A DNA stretch of 64,000 nucleotides, taken from contig NC_134835.1 of the NCBI RefSeq assembly GCF_004210375.1, positions 69,966,447-70,030,446 of the forward strand. Direction: 5' to 3'. A program made the position numbers and the translations under genes. Shown here piece by piece: positions 24,811-35,768 of this stretch (the stretch's first letter is position 1; every line of letters begins with the position of its first letter). A model generated the notes under the pieces. The model did not search any database. It was not told the origin of the DNA and saw nothing but the letters and a program-made list of their open reading frames with translations. This stretch comes from Tachypleus tridentatus (taxonomy: Eukaryota; Arthropoda; Merostomata; Xiphosura; Limulidae).

Positions 24811-25337
24811 ATTTTGATTATAAACACGTTTGATTTACAAAATGTGAAAGAAAATATATTTCTTCTCTTTTATCGTAAGGAACTTAACAGATAGGGAAAT
24901 ACAATTTCTGGTTTTTACTGTCAATTTTGTAAAAAACGAACACATTACTTGCTTTTCTTAAGAAGTGATCATGTAACTAATGATGAGAGATTGAAGTATT
25001 TGTCACAGTGTTTTACCCTTAGCCATCATTTCTTATATATTTCATTTGATGTGGATTTTATATGTGTATATAAAAATAAATATACCTAGAGACATGAGTT
25101 ACGAGAGTATACCCTGTGTTGAATGTTTTAAAAAATGTATAAACTTGTCATCATCATTTCCATACAAATCATTGTGGCGAGTGCTCCATTTGTTTTGTTT
25201 ATAGAGACATGTTTTATTTATGTAATCATGTGATTGAGCATTTAAATATTTCCCACTGTTTCAATATGTGTGATATTTCACGAGTCTATACTTACATATA
25301 TTTAATATAGCATATTACGATATGCTACATAACATAT
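24811..25337. other. intergenic, nothing recognised
   Basis: AT-rich spacer between two SINE pieces. No feature seen. Confidence 0.35.
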
Positions 25338-25445
25338 AACGCCCCCACGGTGGAACGGGCGTACACATTTAGTATGACGGGGATTTGAACACGCAATCCT
25401 CAAATTACAAGTCGACCTCCCTAACCATCTGGCCATGCCGGGTCC
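25338..25445 (-). repeat. SINE family 1, 5' fragment
   Basis: Reverse strand of head plus first body block: TAACGCCCCCACGGTGGAAC, a GGGATTTGAACACGC B-box complement, CAAATTACAAGTCGACC and GGCCATGCCGGGTCC. The 3' body and tail are absent. Confidence 0.8.
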
Positions 25446-25984
25446 TTAAATATAGTAATAATGAAGTCATTATGTGTGAGTTCCAATTAATGTTACTATA
25501 AAAATTATATTATTCTGGAAACGTCTACCGCAGTGTTGTAAATGATGTTTCATGTTAAATATGCAAGTATAATAAAAACATTAAACTTTTTTAAAAACAG
25601 ATGTGGATTGAAATATCTAATCCAAGTAGCTATAACAATACAAGAGAAAATATTTTAAATAAAAAGAATTGAGAAGTAAGAATGGGAGCACCAGGATTTA
25701 AGAAAACAAAATAGGAATGGGCAGGATAACATTACAACAACTAGAATTTTTTACATGATGCAACTTCAAAGTTGTTGTGGCTATCTTTCTTCATCTGAAA
25801 AGCTTTAAATTTCATATTCGTAACTTCTGAAAACTCCGAAATAGAAAACATTTGTTTGGTTTGTGAGTTATTTTTCTACCCTAATTCTGTACCGTTTCGG
25901 TCGATCTGATCGACTTTGTAACCATTACAAAAGAATTAAATAAATTGGCCTGTAATATCTCTAATAACTAGAGACTTTATCAGG
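25446..25984. other. intergenic, nothing recognised
   Basis: No feature seen. Confidence 0.35.
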
Positions 25985-26216
25985 AAACAAGGCTCGTAAT
26001 AGTTCAAATCCAACTCATACAAACCACGCTCGCTCTTTTAGCCGTGGGGGCATTATTACGTGATGCTCAATCCCACTATTTGTTGGTAAAAGAATAACTC
26101 AAGAGTTGGAGGTTAGTGATGGTGATAAGTTGCCTTCCTTCTAGTCTTACACTGCTAAATTGAGGAAGGCTAACGCAGATGGCCATCTTGTCGCCTTGCG
26201 CAAAGTTCAAAACAAA
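25985..26216 (+). repeat. SINE family 1, head-damaged copy
   Basis: The plus-strand copy starts within the anticodon arm (GGCTCGTAAT, AGTTCAAATCC). The body follows (GCCGTGGGGGCATTATTACG, CAATCCCACTATTTGTTGG, AAGAGTTGGAGG, TCTTACACTGCTAAATTGAGG), then the tail GTCGCCTTGCGCAAAGTTC with AAAACAAATG. Confidence 0.85.
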
Positions 26217-26469
26217 TGAACATTTACTGCGTTATTATCTTTTGAACAGTATCTAACTAATACTCCCACAATATCCACTGTATATAATTTCGTAAATGCT
26301 TGGTTCACTTACGTATCGTATAAAGTAATGCACGATCTGCTCGTACGCATACCTTATGAAAAATTGTTATTATTTTTCATCATCTTATCTTAACCTATTG
26401 AGTCATGTACATTAAACCCAATATTTTAAAGAAGGGTAGTAAATAAATTTAAAAGAAGAATGTGTGTGT

Positions 26470-26581
26470 TTTTCATATAGCAAAGCCACATTGGGCTATC
26501 TGCTGAGCCCACCGAGGGGAATCGAACCCCTGATTTTAGCGTTGTAAATCCGTAGACATACCGCTGTACTAGCTGGGGGCT
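26470..26581 (-). repeat. SINE family 2
   Basis: The reverse strand reads GCCCCCAGCTAGTACAGCGG, TATGTCTACGGATTTACAAC, GCTAAAATCAGGGGTTCGAT and TCCCCTCGGTGGGCTCAGCA, i.e. a tRNA-like head with A and B boxes, then the tail AGATAGCCCAATGTGGCTTT. Cleaner than the copies near 19.4 and 21.5 kb. Confidence 0.8.
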
Positions 26582-26797
26582 TTAAAGAAGAAGACGTAGA
26601 GAAGAAATGTCACAATTTTTATACTAGAGGAAATTGAAGATTTATTTAAATATTTCCTCGTAAAATACAGAAATTAAAACATACAAGTAAAGGAAACATT
26701 TCAAAAGTAGGGATGGCTAATAACAAAATTTTCAAAACAATGCAAACAACATAGTAGGGATGATATTTACATCATATTTACATAATACACAAAATAA

Positions 26798-26900
26798 GTT
26801 TGTTTGTTTGTTTAAAACATCTGTGCTAGCCGTCCCTAATTTAGCAGTGTAAGACTAGAGGGAAGGCAGCTACAACCCATCGCCAACTTAGTAAACGCCT
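26798..26900 (-). repeat. SINE family 1, 3' fragment
   Basis: Reverse-strand tail GTTTGTTTGTTTAAAACATC, TGTGCTAGCCGTCCCTAATT, TAGCAGTGTAAGACTAGAGG and CATCGCCAACTTAG. Truncated before the tRNA head. Confidence 0.8.
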
Positions 26901-27727
26901 TGTTAACAGACAAAAATAAGACAATTAAATTCAATTATGATTTAATATTTATTCATATTATTTTATGTTAATTATATGCTATTATGTAAGGAAGAAGCAA
27001 ATACCATTCTTATATTATCTTGTTTGCATTTTTTTTAAAAAAAGTTTATATTAGCCATACCTACAATATTTTATTTACTTGTTTTTAATGCAATGTTTCG
27101 ATAGACATAGGAAGGTTGCACTTATAAAACAAATTATAGAAACACTGAGGTTTCAACTGTAATATTTATTGCTTATCTTTTATTTCAAGAATTTGAAATT
27201 CTTGTTCCACCATGTACCTAAGTTTTTAAAGGAATTATCATCAATCTATAACATCATTTACACTTTAATTATGATTTTTTAAACTATTACTAATAATACT
27301 TATAAATGCGCGTTCTCTATTTGAAATTAAGTCTTTTTGTTGATGTTGGTTAACATCATTGTTTTGGTTTTTGAGTTATCATGTAAAAAAAAAACAGAAT
27401 AGAAAATAACATGAAATTTAAACAGATATTTTCAGAACTTGTGACTCAATCATCACATTAAAATTGTTATAAAAGGAAACTGTTTATAGTTTTATACAGT
27501 CTCTGCCTCATTTCGTTCCTACTGAAACTTTCAACCCTGTTCGTGTAACAATCAAATAGTAGAAGAAATAATTGGACTGAATCAGAAAGTTAATTGTGTT
27601 AGTTGTTGTCGCAGGAATAGTAGTAGCAGGAGTGTAATTATAATTATCAGTCGTTGAAGCCTGAGTATTAGTGATTTATATTCGTAAACAAGATTAGGTG
27701 CGAGAATATGTAGAAATAGTACTTGAC
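26901..27727. other. intergenic, nothing recognised
   Basis: AT-rich spacer with no coding signal or named repeat. Confidence 0.35.
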
Positions 27728-27841
27728 CATTTGTTTGTAATTAAACACAAAGCTACACAATGGGCTATCTGTGCTCTGCCCACCACGAGCACCGAAATGC
27801 GTTGTAAATCCGCAAACATACTACTCTGCTACTTAAGGACG
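27728..27841 (-). repeat. SINE family 2
   Basis: Reverse-strand copy: ATTTGTTTGTAATTAAACAC, AAAGCTACACAATGGGCTAT, CTGTGCTCTGCCCACCACGA, GCGTTGTAAATCCGCAAACA and TACTACTCTGCTAC. The B-box region has a small deletion. Confidence 0.75.
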
Positions 27842-27930
27842 TTACTTGACCAATATGATAATTTTATTGACCTATGTTTGAAATGTAATTATAAACTAAG
27901 ACATACTTGTAACTGGATAGTTACAACATA

Positions 27931-29550
27931 CAGTCATGTGAAAAAGTTAGGACACCCTATGAAAGCCTGTGCATTTTTGTAACATTTTTGGATATATAGA
28001 TATTTAATCTCAATTTTAACAATACTGAGAGATTATGGGAATATAACTAAACAATTAAAACTGAAGAAAAGACTTTTCAAGATCTTCTCTAAATGTAATT
28101 CTACAAAAATGCATATTCTAACTGAGGAAAAAGTTAAGACACCCCTACATTTATTCCCACTTAAAATGGCTCAACTCACACAGAGGTGTATCACACCAGG
28201 TGCACATGATTAGAAGATCGTTATTCGGCATTCTGAATGAGGCTTGCTCTATTTAAACCTCAGACATTTAGTTTGGTGTGCTTCTGCCTGTTGAAGTGAG
28301 AGTGAGCATCATGGTGAGAGCAAAAGAGCTGTCTGAGGCCTTCAGGAAGAAAATTGAAGCAGCTTATGAGTCTGGTAAGGGATTTAAAAAGATCACAAAA
28401 TATTTTGAAATCAGCCATTCCACTGTCCGGAAAATAGTCAACAGGTGGAGGGCTTCTAAAACAACTGCCAACATGCCCAGGTCTGGTCGTCCAAGCAAGT
28501 TCACCCCGAGAGCAGACCGCAAGATGCTAAAAGAGGTCTCCAAACACCCTAACATGTCATCACGGGACCTACAGCAGGCTCTGGCTACTGTTGATGTGAA
28601 AGTGCATGCCTCTACAATCAGAAAGAGACTGCACAAGTTTAACTTGCATGGGAGGTGTGCAAGGAGGAAACCTTTGCTCTCGAAGAGAAACATAAAGTCC
28701 AGACTGAAGTTTGCCAGAGAGAATGTAGACAAAGACCAGGACTTTTGGAATAATGTTCTTTGGACAAATGAGTCCAAAATTAAATTATTTCGACACCAGA
28801 ACAGAGGACATGTTTGACGTAAACCAAGTACAGCATTCCAGGAAAAGAACCTCATACCAACTGTGAAGCATAGAGGTGGAAGTGTCATGGTTTGAGGATG
28901 CTTTGCTGCAGCAAGACCTGGACAGCTCACAATCATAGAATCCACCATGAATTCTACTGTGTATCAGAGGATGCTTGAGGATCATGTGAGACCATTGTAC
29001 GAAAATTAAAGCTGAAGCGGAACTGGACCCTGCAACACGACAATGACCCAAAATATACCAGTAAATCCACCAAGGACTGGCTGAAAACTAAGAAATGAAG
29101 AGTCCTGGAATGGCCGAGTCAAAGCCCAGATCTTAATCCCATTGAGATGCTGTGGAGTTACTTGAAGCGGGCTGTACATGCAAGAAACCTTTCAAACATC
29201 TCACAGCTGAAAGAATTCTGCATTGAGGAGTGGGGCAAACTTTCTTCAGACCGATGTCAGAGACTGGTAGATGGCTACAAGAAGCGTCTCACTGCAGTTA
29301 TTTCAGCCAAAGGGGTAACACTAGCTATTAGGAGGTAGGGTGTCCTAACTTTTTCCTCAGTTAGAATATGAATTTTTTAGAATTACATTTACAGAAGATT
29401 TTGAAAAGTATTTTATTCAGTTTTAATTGTTTAGTTATATTCCTATAGTCTCTCAGTATTGTTAAAATTGAGATTAAATATCTATATATCCAAAGATGTT
29501 ACAAAAATACACAGGCTTTCATAAGGTGTCCTAACTTTTTCACATGACTG
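27931..29550 (+). mobile_element. Tc1-like DNA transposon with long IR/DR termini, inactivated
   Basis: This 1,620-bp element sits between TA dinucleotides (27929-27930 and 29551-29552). Inverted terminal repeats of about 215 bp (27931-28150 and 29333-29550) are almost identical. Each contains the motif AAAAAGTTAGGACACC twice, at the outer tip and again about 185 bp inward. This is the IR/DR arrangement known from Sleeping Beauty-like Tc1 elements, where the inner and outer copies bind transposase. The interior holds one transposase frame broken by stops and a frameshift. The very high similarity of the two termini suggests a recent copy compared with the fossil at 8353. Confidence 0.95.
28311..29338 (+). 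pseudogene. Tc1-like DD34E transposase, broken
   Basis: The start ATG at 28311 gives MVRAKELSEAFRKKIEAAYE, a paired-like HTH start. A GRPSKFTPRADRK block follows at about residues 64-76 and an RKRLHKFNLHGR block further on. The catalytic core has LWTNESK (Asn at 28767-28769 where the first catalytic Asp is expected), [10 protein letters not shown] (second Asp at 29039-29041) and DLNPIEMLWSYLKR (Glu at 29144-29146). There are 34 residues between the second D and the E, as in DD34E. Stops lie at 28815-28817, 28893-28895 and about 29095, and the frame shifts near 28995-29010. With the first Asp lost as well, the enzyme cannot be active. Confidence 0.93.
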
Positions 29551-29552
29551 TA

Positions 29553-29760
29553 CATACCTAGTTGAACTTCTGAACAGCTATAATTCACTTAATCCTCTCT
29601 AAACTTCTGAATAATTATAATTCATTTAACCTTATGCTTTTAATTTGACCTTTATATTTAAAATCACGTTTTGACTCTTCTAACTATACTGTTTTTCACG
29701 TAGCTAACTGTACTTCACTAGTGTACCTGAATCTTCAAGTTAACCTAAACCATTTCAGAA
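29553..29760. other. intergenic, nothing recognised
   Basis: Short spacer with the imperfect repeat ACTTCTGAA-AGCTATAATTCA / ACTTCTGAATAATTATAATT near 29565 and 29603. No gene. Confidence 0.35.
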
Positions 29761-31010
29761 TAAAAGAAGATCACAAAGATCATTCTGTGTAGGACGTATT
29801 ACTTAATAGCGGTGATAATCTGGACCTTGCAGCCATTCCCAAGACAACTAGCGTCAGCCTAATTTATGAATTGGTGGTTTAAATGGACGGAGATGTGTTG
29901 TTGGGTGATGTATCAGATATTAACTCCTTTGACAGGCTAAATACCCTCTATTAGTTGCTGCACTATCTGACCAGTCTAGACTATCAATCACAAACCCTTC
30001 TACCATAAATTAAATATCACTATTGCCAATGTGAAAAGTAGCAGTGCGTTTGTTAGATTGAGCCATCCACAGATGTTAGAAATGTATATTCTACAGGCAA
30101 TATAGTGCGTGAGAACATGCAACATCCATAGAAACGTTACTCGATCAAGGATCCTTATCGTGTATCTAAAATGTAATTATATATCATGTTTCGAGTTTTG
30201 GATCTTACAGTTGGCCCAAATACATCTAAAGCTAACCTAACTGCTGAATTGGAAGAATCAATGGAAGAGAATGCATAGTTAAGCGATTTATCAGATATTG
30301 ATGGGATGGTCCCTAACTCTTCAGGTGATTCAATTTCACATTGTCATTTTATAGGCACCTCTGGTGACAGTAAAGGGAGAAGCATTAGAACCCTCAACGA
30401 GGTGATGGTTCCAATCATTGAAGTGTCTTGTGAAAGGGCTCAGCATGATATAATGCCATAGGAATAAAATGTGTATGGACCTTTTGTGGGATAATAATAT
30501 ATCAAAGCTTAAAAAGAAGATTCTAGAGCTAAGATCTTCCAGAGGGTTGAACGAACACTACAAATACTTGCGACAAGCAAAACCATAACTGGTAATGATC
30601 ACTCCACCTGTAGTTAGGGTTTTTGATAGTGAATGGAGGTGCTTAAATATGAACTGCCACAACATCGGCACCACCTAAGAGGCCCAGTGAAGCCCCTCAG
30701 AAAGACTGAGGATAAAGCTACACCCCATACTGCTAATAATGGTGATAATGAATAAGATATTTCTAAACCAAATCCAGATCTATAAACGGTATGATTAACG
30801 ATAACAACCAAAGTAAGCTAATGCTAAGGCAATATACAGCTATGAAGAGGTTTGAGTGTGATTATGCACAGATACGGTACAGACCCATAATGCCCTAGTA
30901 AAATCCAAGAGTCCCACGTAATAAATAGAAGATCCATAGCTGCCCTAAAAGATCTTCTCATCATTTCAAAATGAAATAAGGTGAGATCCCTTACCTTGAA
31001 TTGTATTGAG
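29761..31010 (+). other. possible decayed coding sequence of unknown origin
   Basis: Base composition changes here: less AT-rich, codon-like, with acidic stretches. One frame from about 30187 gives FRVLDLTVGPNTSKANLTAE, then a stop, then LSDLSDIDGMVPNSSGDSIS before further stops. Between 30600 and 30800 the text remains protein-like but is interrupted many times. There are no transposon ends, no splice-bounded exons and no motif that I recognise. It could be the gag-like first ORF of an old retroelement or a processed pseudogene. I cannot decide between these. Confidence 0.3.
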
Positions 31011-31253
31011 AGTGGAATGTAAAATAAATAATATAGTCTTCTTTATTTTAAAATTTGTATAATCATCTTCGTTAAACGATTTTCTTATCAGGTGTTGTAT
31101 TTCGTATTAAAAGATTTTTGTCATAAATTCATGGATCTCACTATCCCTCCCTTAAATTATATATTGTAGTTTATTTTTGCTCATTTGTTTAGTTTTTAGT
31201 GAATATTTTTGTTGTAGGTCTGAGAGTAACAATATTAATTGAATAGAATGTAT

Positions 31254-31470
31254 TATGGCCGAGCGCGTTAGGCGTGCGACTCGTAATCCGAGGGTCGCGG
31301 GTTCGTATCCCAGTCGCGCTAAACATGCTCGCCCTTTCAGCCGTGGGGCGTCATAATGTTACGATCAATCCCACTATTCGTTGGTACAAGAGTAGCCCAA
31401 GAGTTGGCGGTGGGTGGTGATGACTAGCTGCCTTCCCTCTAGTCTTACACTGCAAAATTAGGGATGGCTC
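31254..31470 (+). repeat. SINE family 1, GCGCGTTAGGCGTG subfamily, tail replaced
   Basis: The head ATGGCCGAGCGCGTTAGGCG with ACTCGTAATCCGAGGGTCGC and GGGTTCGTATCCC differs from the AGGTGGTTAAGGCG head of most copies and matches the copy at 35929. The body is near consensus (CAAGAGTTGGCGGTGGGTGG, TTACACTGCAAAATTAGGG). It breaks off at GGATGGCTC, where a different repeat begins. Confidence 0.88.
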
Positions 31471-31610
31471 AGGTTTCTCCTCCTGGTTAGGGGTTGTGCA
31501 GTAGGCTAACAATCTGCTCACTTAAAAACCAGCCTGTTAATGAATTCGCAAGCGATTGTGGCCCTATGTTCATGGAATCGAGTGGCAAAATAATAATAAT
31601 AATAAAAGTG
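31471..31610 (+). repeat. unclassified retroposon tail with (AAT)n
   Basis: The sequence AGGTTTCTCCTCCTGGTTAG, GGGTTGTGCAGTAGGCTAAC and AATCTGCTCACTTAAAAACC ends in AATAATAATAATAATAAAAG. The abrupt join to a SINE body and the trinucleotide tail suggest a second retroposed unit or a chimera. The small open frame 31494-31799 over it is not a gene. Confidence 0.5.
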
Positions 31611-32061
31611 TATTGTATATTGGTATACATTGTAGGTATTTTAATTGGAGTCAGCCTTATGTTTTATTTCTTCTTTGTTAAAGGATCTCGATTGTTATTA
31701 TTTAATGTTTTCATATATTTAGGTGATTGTGTTATACTAACTTGTTTGCACTTTATGGGTTTCAGTTTTGCATTTGATGTGTGTTTAAAAGGTATGTGAT
31801 CAATATACACTGTGAATAATTATTTTATTTTGGTTTAGTCAGTGTCTATCTTGACTTTCGTTTTCCATAAAATGATTAAAATTTACTATCGATCTTTAAA
31901 TGTTTTACTTTATCACCTACTTTTTATGTTAATGGTTCATTATTGCATTGTAATCTTATCATTATTAAAGTGTTTTCATGTATAACTATTAAGTTAGTCT
32001 TTTTTTATTTAAAGTTTATTTTATTTTGTGAACTCATTTATATGATTTAATATGTGTCATC
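31611..32061. other. intergenic, nothing recognised
   Basis: AT-rich, no feature seen. Confidence 0.35.
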
Positions 32062-32315
32062 TTGGCATGGCCTGGTTGTTTGGGTGCTCAACAAACAATC
32101 TATTTGTTGCAAGTTCAAACCCCGTCACATGCTCATCCTTTCAGCAGTGGACATTATAAAGTTGTCAACAATCCCACTTTTTATTAACAAAAAAACCAAA
32201 AGTTGTTGATGAATGATGTTGAGTAACCGCTTTCCTTCTAGTTTATTGTTCCAAAATTATGTATGACTAGTGCAGATAGGCCTCAAGCAGATTCGTGAAA
32301 AATTTAACAAACAAA
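32062..32315 (+). repeat. SINE family 1, diverged copy
   Basis: Recognisable from CTTGGCATGGCCTGGTTG, GTTCAAACCCCGTCACATGC, CATCCTTTCAGCAGTGGACA, TCAACAATCCCACT, CCTTCTAGTTTATTGTTCCA and a tail ending AACAAACAAAC. Many substitutions and a small deletion in the middle. Confidence 0.8.
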
Positions 32316-33112
32316 CATTTTGAAAGGCGTATTTCTTTATGTAATTCAGTGCTAAATCCATTTTAAAGTTTGTTTTTTCACTATACATTAACTTCTTTGC
32401 AAACGGTATTGTTGTATATAAGTAATTAACAATAGGAATTAATCTGCATGTTATTCTTCAAATGCTGTATCTCTCATTATTCATTGGTAAAGGTATTTAC
32501 CGGATTTTAAGGTTGTGTTCGCTAGTGGTCGGTTAAAGGCTTTTACTTGTACTTCTCAATAGTATAAATAAATTATATGTTGTTGTTGGGCTTAGGAGTT
32601 TTTTACAGTAGATGTCTATGACTTGTTGGCGATAAATTCAACGATAAATAAACTGCATGCACTCCAATTGATTCCAAAATAATATATATATTCGAAACTA
32701 GTTTAACGTGTGTACAATAGATTATTTTCACTATAGTGATCACGGGATCTCATAAACAGTATATGGTTCTCTTCTTCTTGTCAAAAGTCCACTCAGGCCC
32801 ATTCAATTACTTTTGAATTTCAGTTAACAAACTGAACAACCTTACCCTACTTCTATCGCACTAGTATTCTGTTTATAATTCACTTAATTGCAACGCGAAT
32901 TACCGTAGTCGCATACTGTTCTTTCAGTTATCTTTTGATCTCATTTCTTTAAAATATTCTCTGTTCCCTCGAAAATTAATAATGTCTAGACTAAACAGTT
33001 GTTTATATCGTGACGGTATTTTAGTGAAAATACTGAACTTATTTGTTTAAAATGTTACGTTGTTTATGATGTACAAATTTCTACAAAGAGAGAAAGAATT
33101 ACACAACTTCTT
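32316..33112. other. intergenic, nothing recognised
   Basis: No coding signal. CpG content is moderate. Confidence 0.35.
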
Positions 33113-33396
33113 GGCCCGGCATGGCCAGTTGATTAAGGCGTTCAACTTATAATGTGAGAGTCGCGGGTTCAAATCCCCGTTACACCATACATGCTCGTCT
33201 TTTCAGCCGAGGAGGCCTTCCTTATAATGTGACGGTCAACCCCACTATTCGTTGGTAAAAGAGTAGCCCAAGAGTTGGCGGTGGGTGGTGACGACTAGCT
33301 GCTTTCCCTCTAGCCTTACACTGCTAAATTAGGGACGGCTAGTGCAGATAGCCGTTGTTTAACTTTGCGCGAAATTCAAAACCAACCAAAACAAAA
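33113..33396 (+). repeat. SINE family 1, near-consensus full-length copy
   Basis: A complete unit: GGCCCGGCATGGCCAGTTGA head, GAGTCGCGGGTTCAAATCCC B box, AGCCCAAGAGTTGGCGGTGG, GGTGACGACTAGCTGC, ACACTGCTAAATTAGGGACG, GTGCAGATAGCC, and the tail AACTTTGCGCGAAATTC with AAAACCAACC. One of the best copies for building a consensus. Confidence 0.93.
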
Positions 33397-34046
33397 CCAC
33401 TTCTTCGCCAATATGTGTTTGCAAACTTTATGCGTTTACAGCTAAAGGCACGAGAACAAGTGTGAAACAAATGACACTGGAGAAATGCATATGTGAATAT
33501 ATTATGTTTTCAACCTCTTTGTGTGATGTATGGACATAGAATGTTTTTTACCGTCTTTTATTAATATATAAATTGTTGAGTTAGTTTGTTTAGTCCTATT
33601 CTATGCAGTTTAAAAAATATAGGACTTATTTTATTATGTTCCATTTGTGTTTTTGTTGTTCTCCAGCAGACAGTACCTACCATGTCCATAGAGACATGAT
33701 TCAAGTTCAAACACTGTGTACAAATAGGTTATTGACAGCAATTCCATTCACTGGCCAAGTGGCTGGTGTCTATAAGTTATAGCCTTCGTGATAAAACATA
33801 TTAATTCTGGCTAAAACCAAGGTTACTTACTTATTTTTGTAAGGAGCATTGATTATTGTTAGTTTCACTTGGCTTCTGAATTGTTTAGTTTGACAACCAA
33901 CTGTTTAGACAGAAAGAAAGTTGCCAATCCACTCACTAATTTAAAGATGTAATCATTTCTTTGTTTTTGCAAGTATATTATATATATTTTGCTGTTGTTG
34001 TGTCACAAATAAATATTGTTTCTATTTTGGATCAAATATTCAATCC
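33397..34046. other. intergenic, nothing recognised
   Basis: No feature seen. Confidence 0.35.
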
Positions 34047-34302
34047 ATATATGTAGAAACGGCTCGTTTGGGTTGAGAAAAAATTTTAACGTAGAGGAGC
34101 GAACAACGTTTCGACCTTTTCCGGTCATCGTCAGGTTCACAAAGAAAGAAAGAGGTAACTGACTGGAAGCTGACCACATGTTTGAAAGGGGTTGTGTAAC
34201 TTAGTGTCGTGTTCGCTCCTCTACGTAAAAAAATATTTCTCAACATAAACGAGTCGTTTCTACATATATATTTTTCTCTACAAGTGGGTTTTCTCGACAT
34301 CA
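34047..34302. mobile_element. Penelope-like element terminal hairpin with hammerhead-like core
   Basis: Two arms face each other. The left arm (34047-34110) holds the complement of GCTCCTCTACGTT, TTTTTCTCAACCCAAACGAG and CCGTTTCTACATATA. The right arm (34205-34270) reads TTCGCTCCTCTACGTAAAA, TTTCTCAACATAAACGAG and TCGTTTCTACATATATA. The stretch CAAGTGGGTTTTCTCGACATCAC (34280-34302) also occurs, slightly changed, at 39382. On the minus strand 34134-34103 reads CTGACGA, U, GACC, loop GGAAAA, GGTC, GAAAC. This fits the hammerhead ribozyme core CUGANGA-stem II-GAAA, known from the terminal repeats of Penelope-like elements. The element's coding region is absent. Confidence 0.6.
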
Positions 34303-35317
34303 CTAAATATTCAATCTATTTATATCTCCTACATCTTAAAATTCTATTGTTTATATAGGTTCAGATTGCTTTGCAATTTTCTGCTCAATGTTGCCGTTGT
34401 AACGCAGATATATCTGACACTTGCAGTTTACCAATGAATAATACACTTTTATTCATATAGAAATTTTTCAAAATTAATCATTTTACAGGTATATACAGTT
34501 TCTAAATAATGCATTGGTCAAGAAGTTTGTTAACTACCTTTTGCTCTCGCTATATACTGTTCTGTGCCATTCGCATAAAGTAAACCTATTGACTTCCAGT
34601 GGGAAAGATAGCTGAAAAGTCACTAACACTCTGTGAATTTACAGTTATATTTTCTACTGCAGTCAGATGATATTATTATGTAATGACCTCCCTAAATATT
34701 TAAATTGGAATGACAGTGAAATGGGTAGTACTAGTTGCTCTGTGTAAGTCCGAGTTAATTTAAGCTTTTAGTAAGTAATACGAGAATTATTCAGCTTGGA
34801 ACAGGATAGTACCAAAGTTATATTTTTTTACAAGCCAATATAGAGTATCATTAGAGCTAGCTTTTCAGTAAAGAAAATTATCCGTTGTGGGAAGTAACTG
34901 ATACGTTTTCGTTGTGTCGAATTCTAAGAGATTGGTCATTATAATTGTGCATTTACTCTCGTAATTACTTAATGATAGAACATAGAAATACTTCGCAGTA
35001 TATATCTTGATATATTTCATGTGCGTTATTTAGTGAACCTGTTTTTTCATTTTTAATTAAATCAATTTGCTTTAAAGAAACACGATATATTGCCGAAATT
35101 TCTGTTATATGGAGACTTATCTGATGTATTCTTTTGGGAGATAGTTCACTTAAAGATATCAAAGCTACTTCCGTTGTTTAGCGATACCCAGTTAAGTTTA
35201 CTTCTGCTCAGTGAGTATCTATAAATAAGTGAATTTAGTAGTCACATTTTAATTCAATATATGCTTTTGTTTAATAAAAACACCAAAAATTGTTTAGTAT
35301 TTCGTGATTTTATAATG
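34303..35317. other. intergenic, nothing recognised
   Basis: No gene or repeat recognised. Confidence 0.35.
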
Positions 35318-35321
35318 GTTT

Positions 35322-35598
35322 GCTTGTTTGTTTTTTGAATTTCGCACAAAGCTACTCGAGGACTATCTGTGCTAGCCGTCCCTAATTTAGCAGTGTAAGA
35401 CAAGAGGGAAGGCAGCTAGTCATCACCACCCACCGCCAACTCTTAGGCTACTCTTTTACCAACGAATAGTGGGATTGACCGTAACATTATAACGTCCCCA
35501 CGGCTGAAAAGGCGAGCATGTTTGGTGCGACGGGGATGCGAACCTGTGACCCTCAGATTACGAGTCGCACGCCTTAACACATCTGGCCATGCCGGGCC
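35322..35598 (-). repeat. SINE family 1, full-length copy
   Basis: Complete reverse-strand unit with tail CTTGTTTGTTTTTTGAATTT, body TAGCCGTCCCTAATTTAGCA, CACCACCCACCGCCAACTCT and ACGAATAGTGGGATTGACCG, and head GCGAACCTGTGACCCTCAGA, TTACGAGTCGCACGCCTTAA and TGGCCATGCCGGGCC. Low divergence. Confidence 0.93.
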
Positions 35599-35638
35599 TT
35601 AATGGTTTGCAATAAAGGTTATTAGTACGAAGTTAAAA

Positions 35639-35768
35639 GCCCCCCCAGTGGCTCAGCGGTATGTCTGCGGACTTACACGCTAAAATCCGGGTTTCGATAC
35701 CCGTGGTGGGCAGAGCACAGATAGCCCATTGTGTAGCTTTGTGCTTAATTCAAAACAACAACAACAAC
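35639..35768 (+). repeat. SINE family 2, near-consensus copy
   Basis: The head GCCCCCCCAGTGGCTCAGCG, GTATGTCTGCGGACTTACAC and GGGTTTCGATACCCGTGGTG resembles a tRNA with A and B boxes. The tail is AGCACAGATAGCCCATTGTG, TAGCTTTGTGCTTAATTC, then AAAACAACAACAACAAC. The tail is closely related to that of family 1, though the heads differ. Confidence 0.88.

Noticed and set aside
28364..28948. 194-codon minus-strand open frame
   Set aside because: It is antisense to the Tc1 transposase, whose motifs are clearly on the plus strand.
34040..34303. 87-codon minus-strand open frame as a small gene
   Set aside because: It runs across the Penelope terminal hairpin and its inverted arms. No protein motif.
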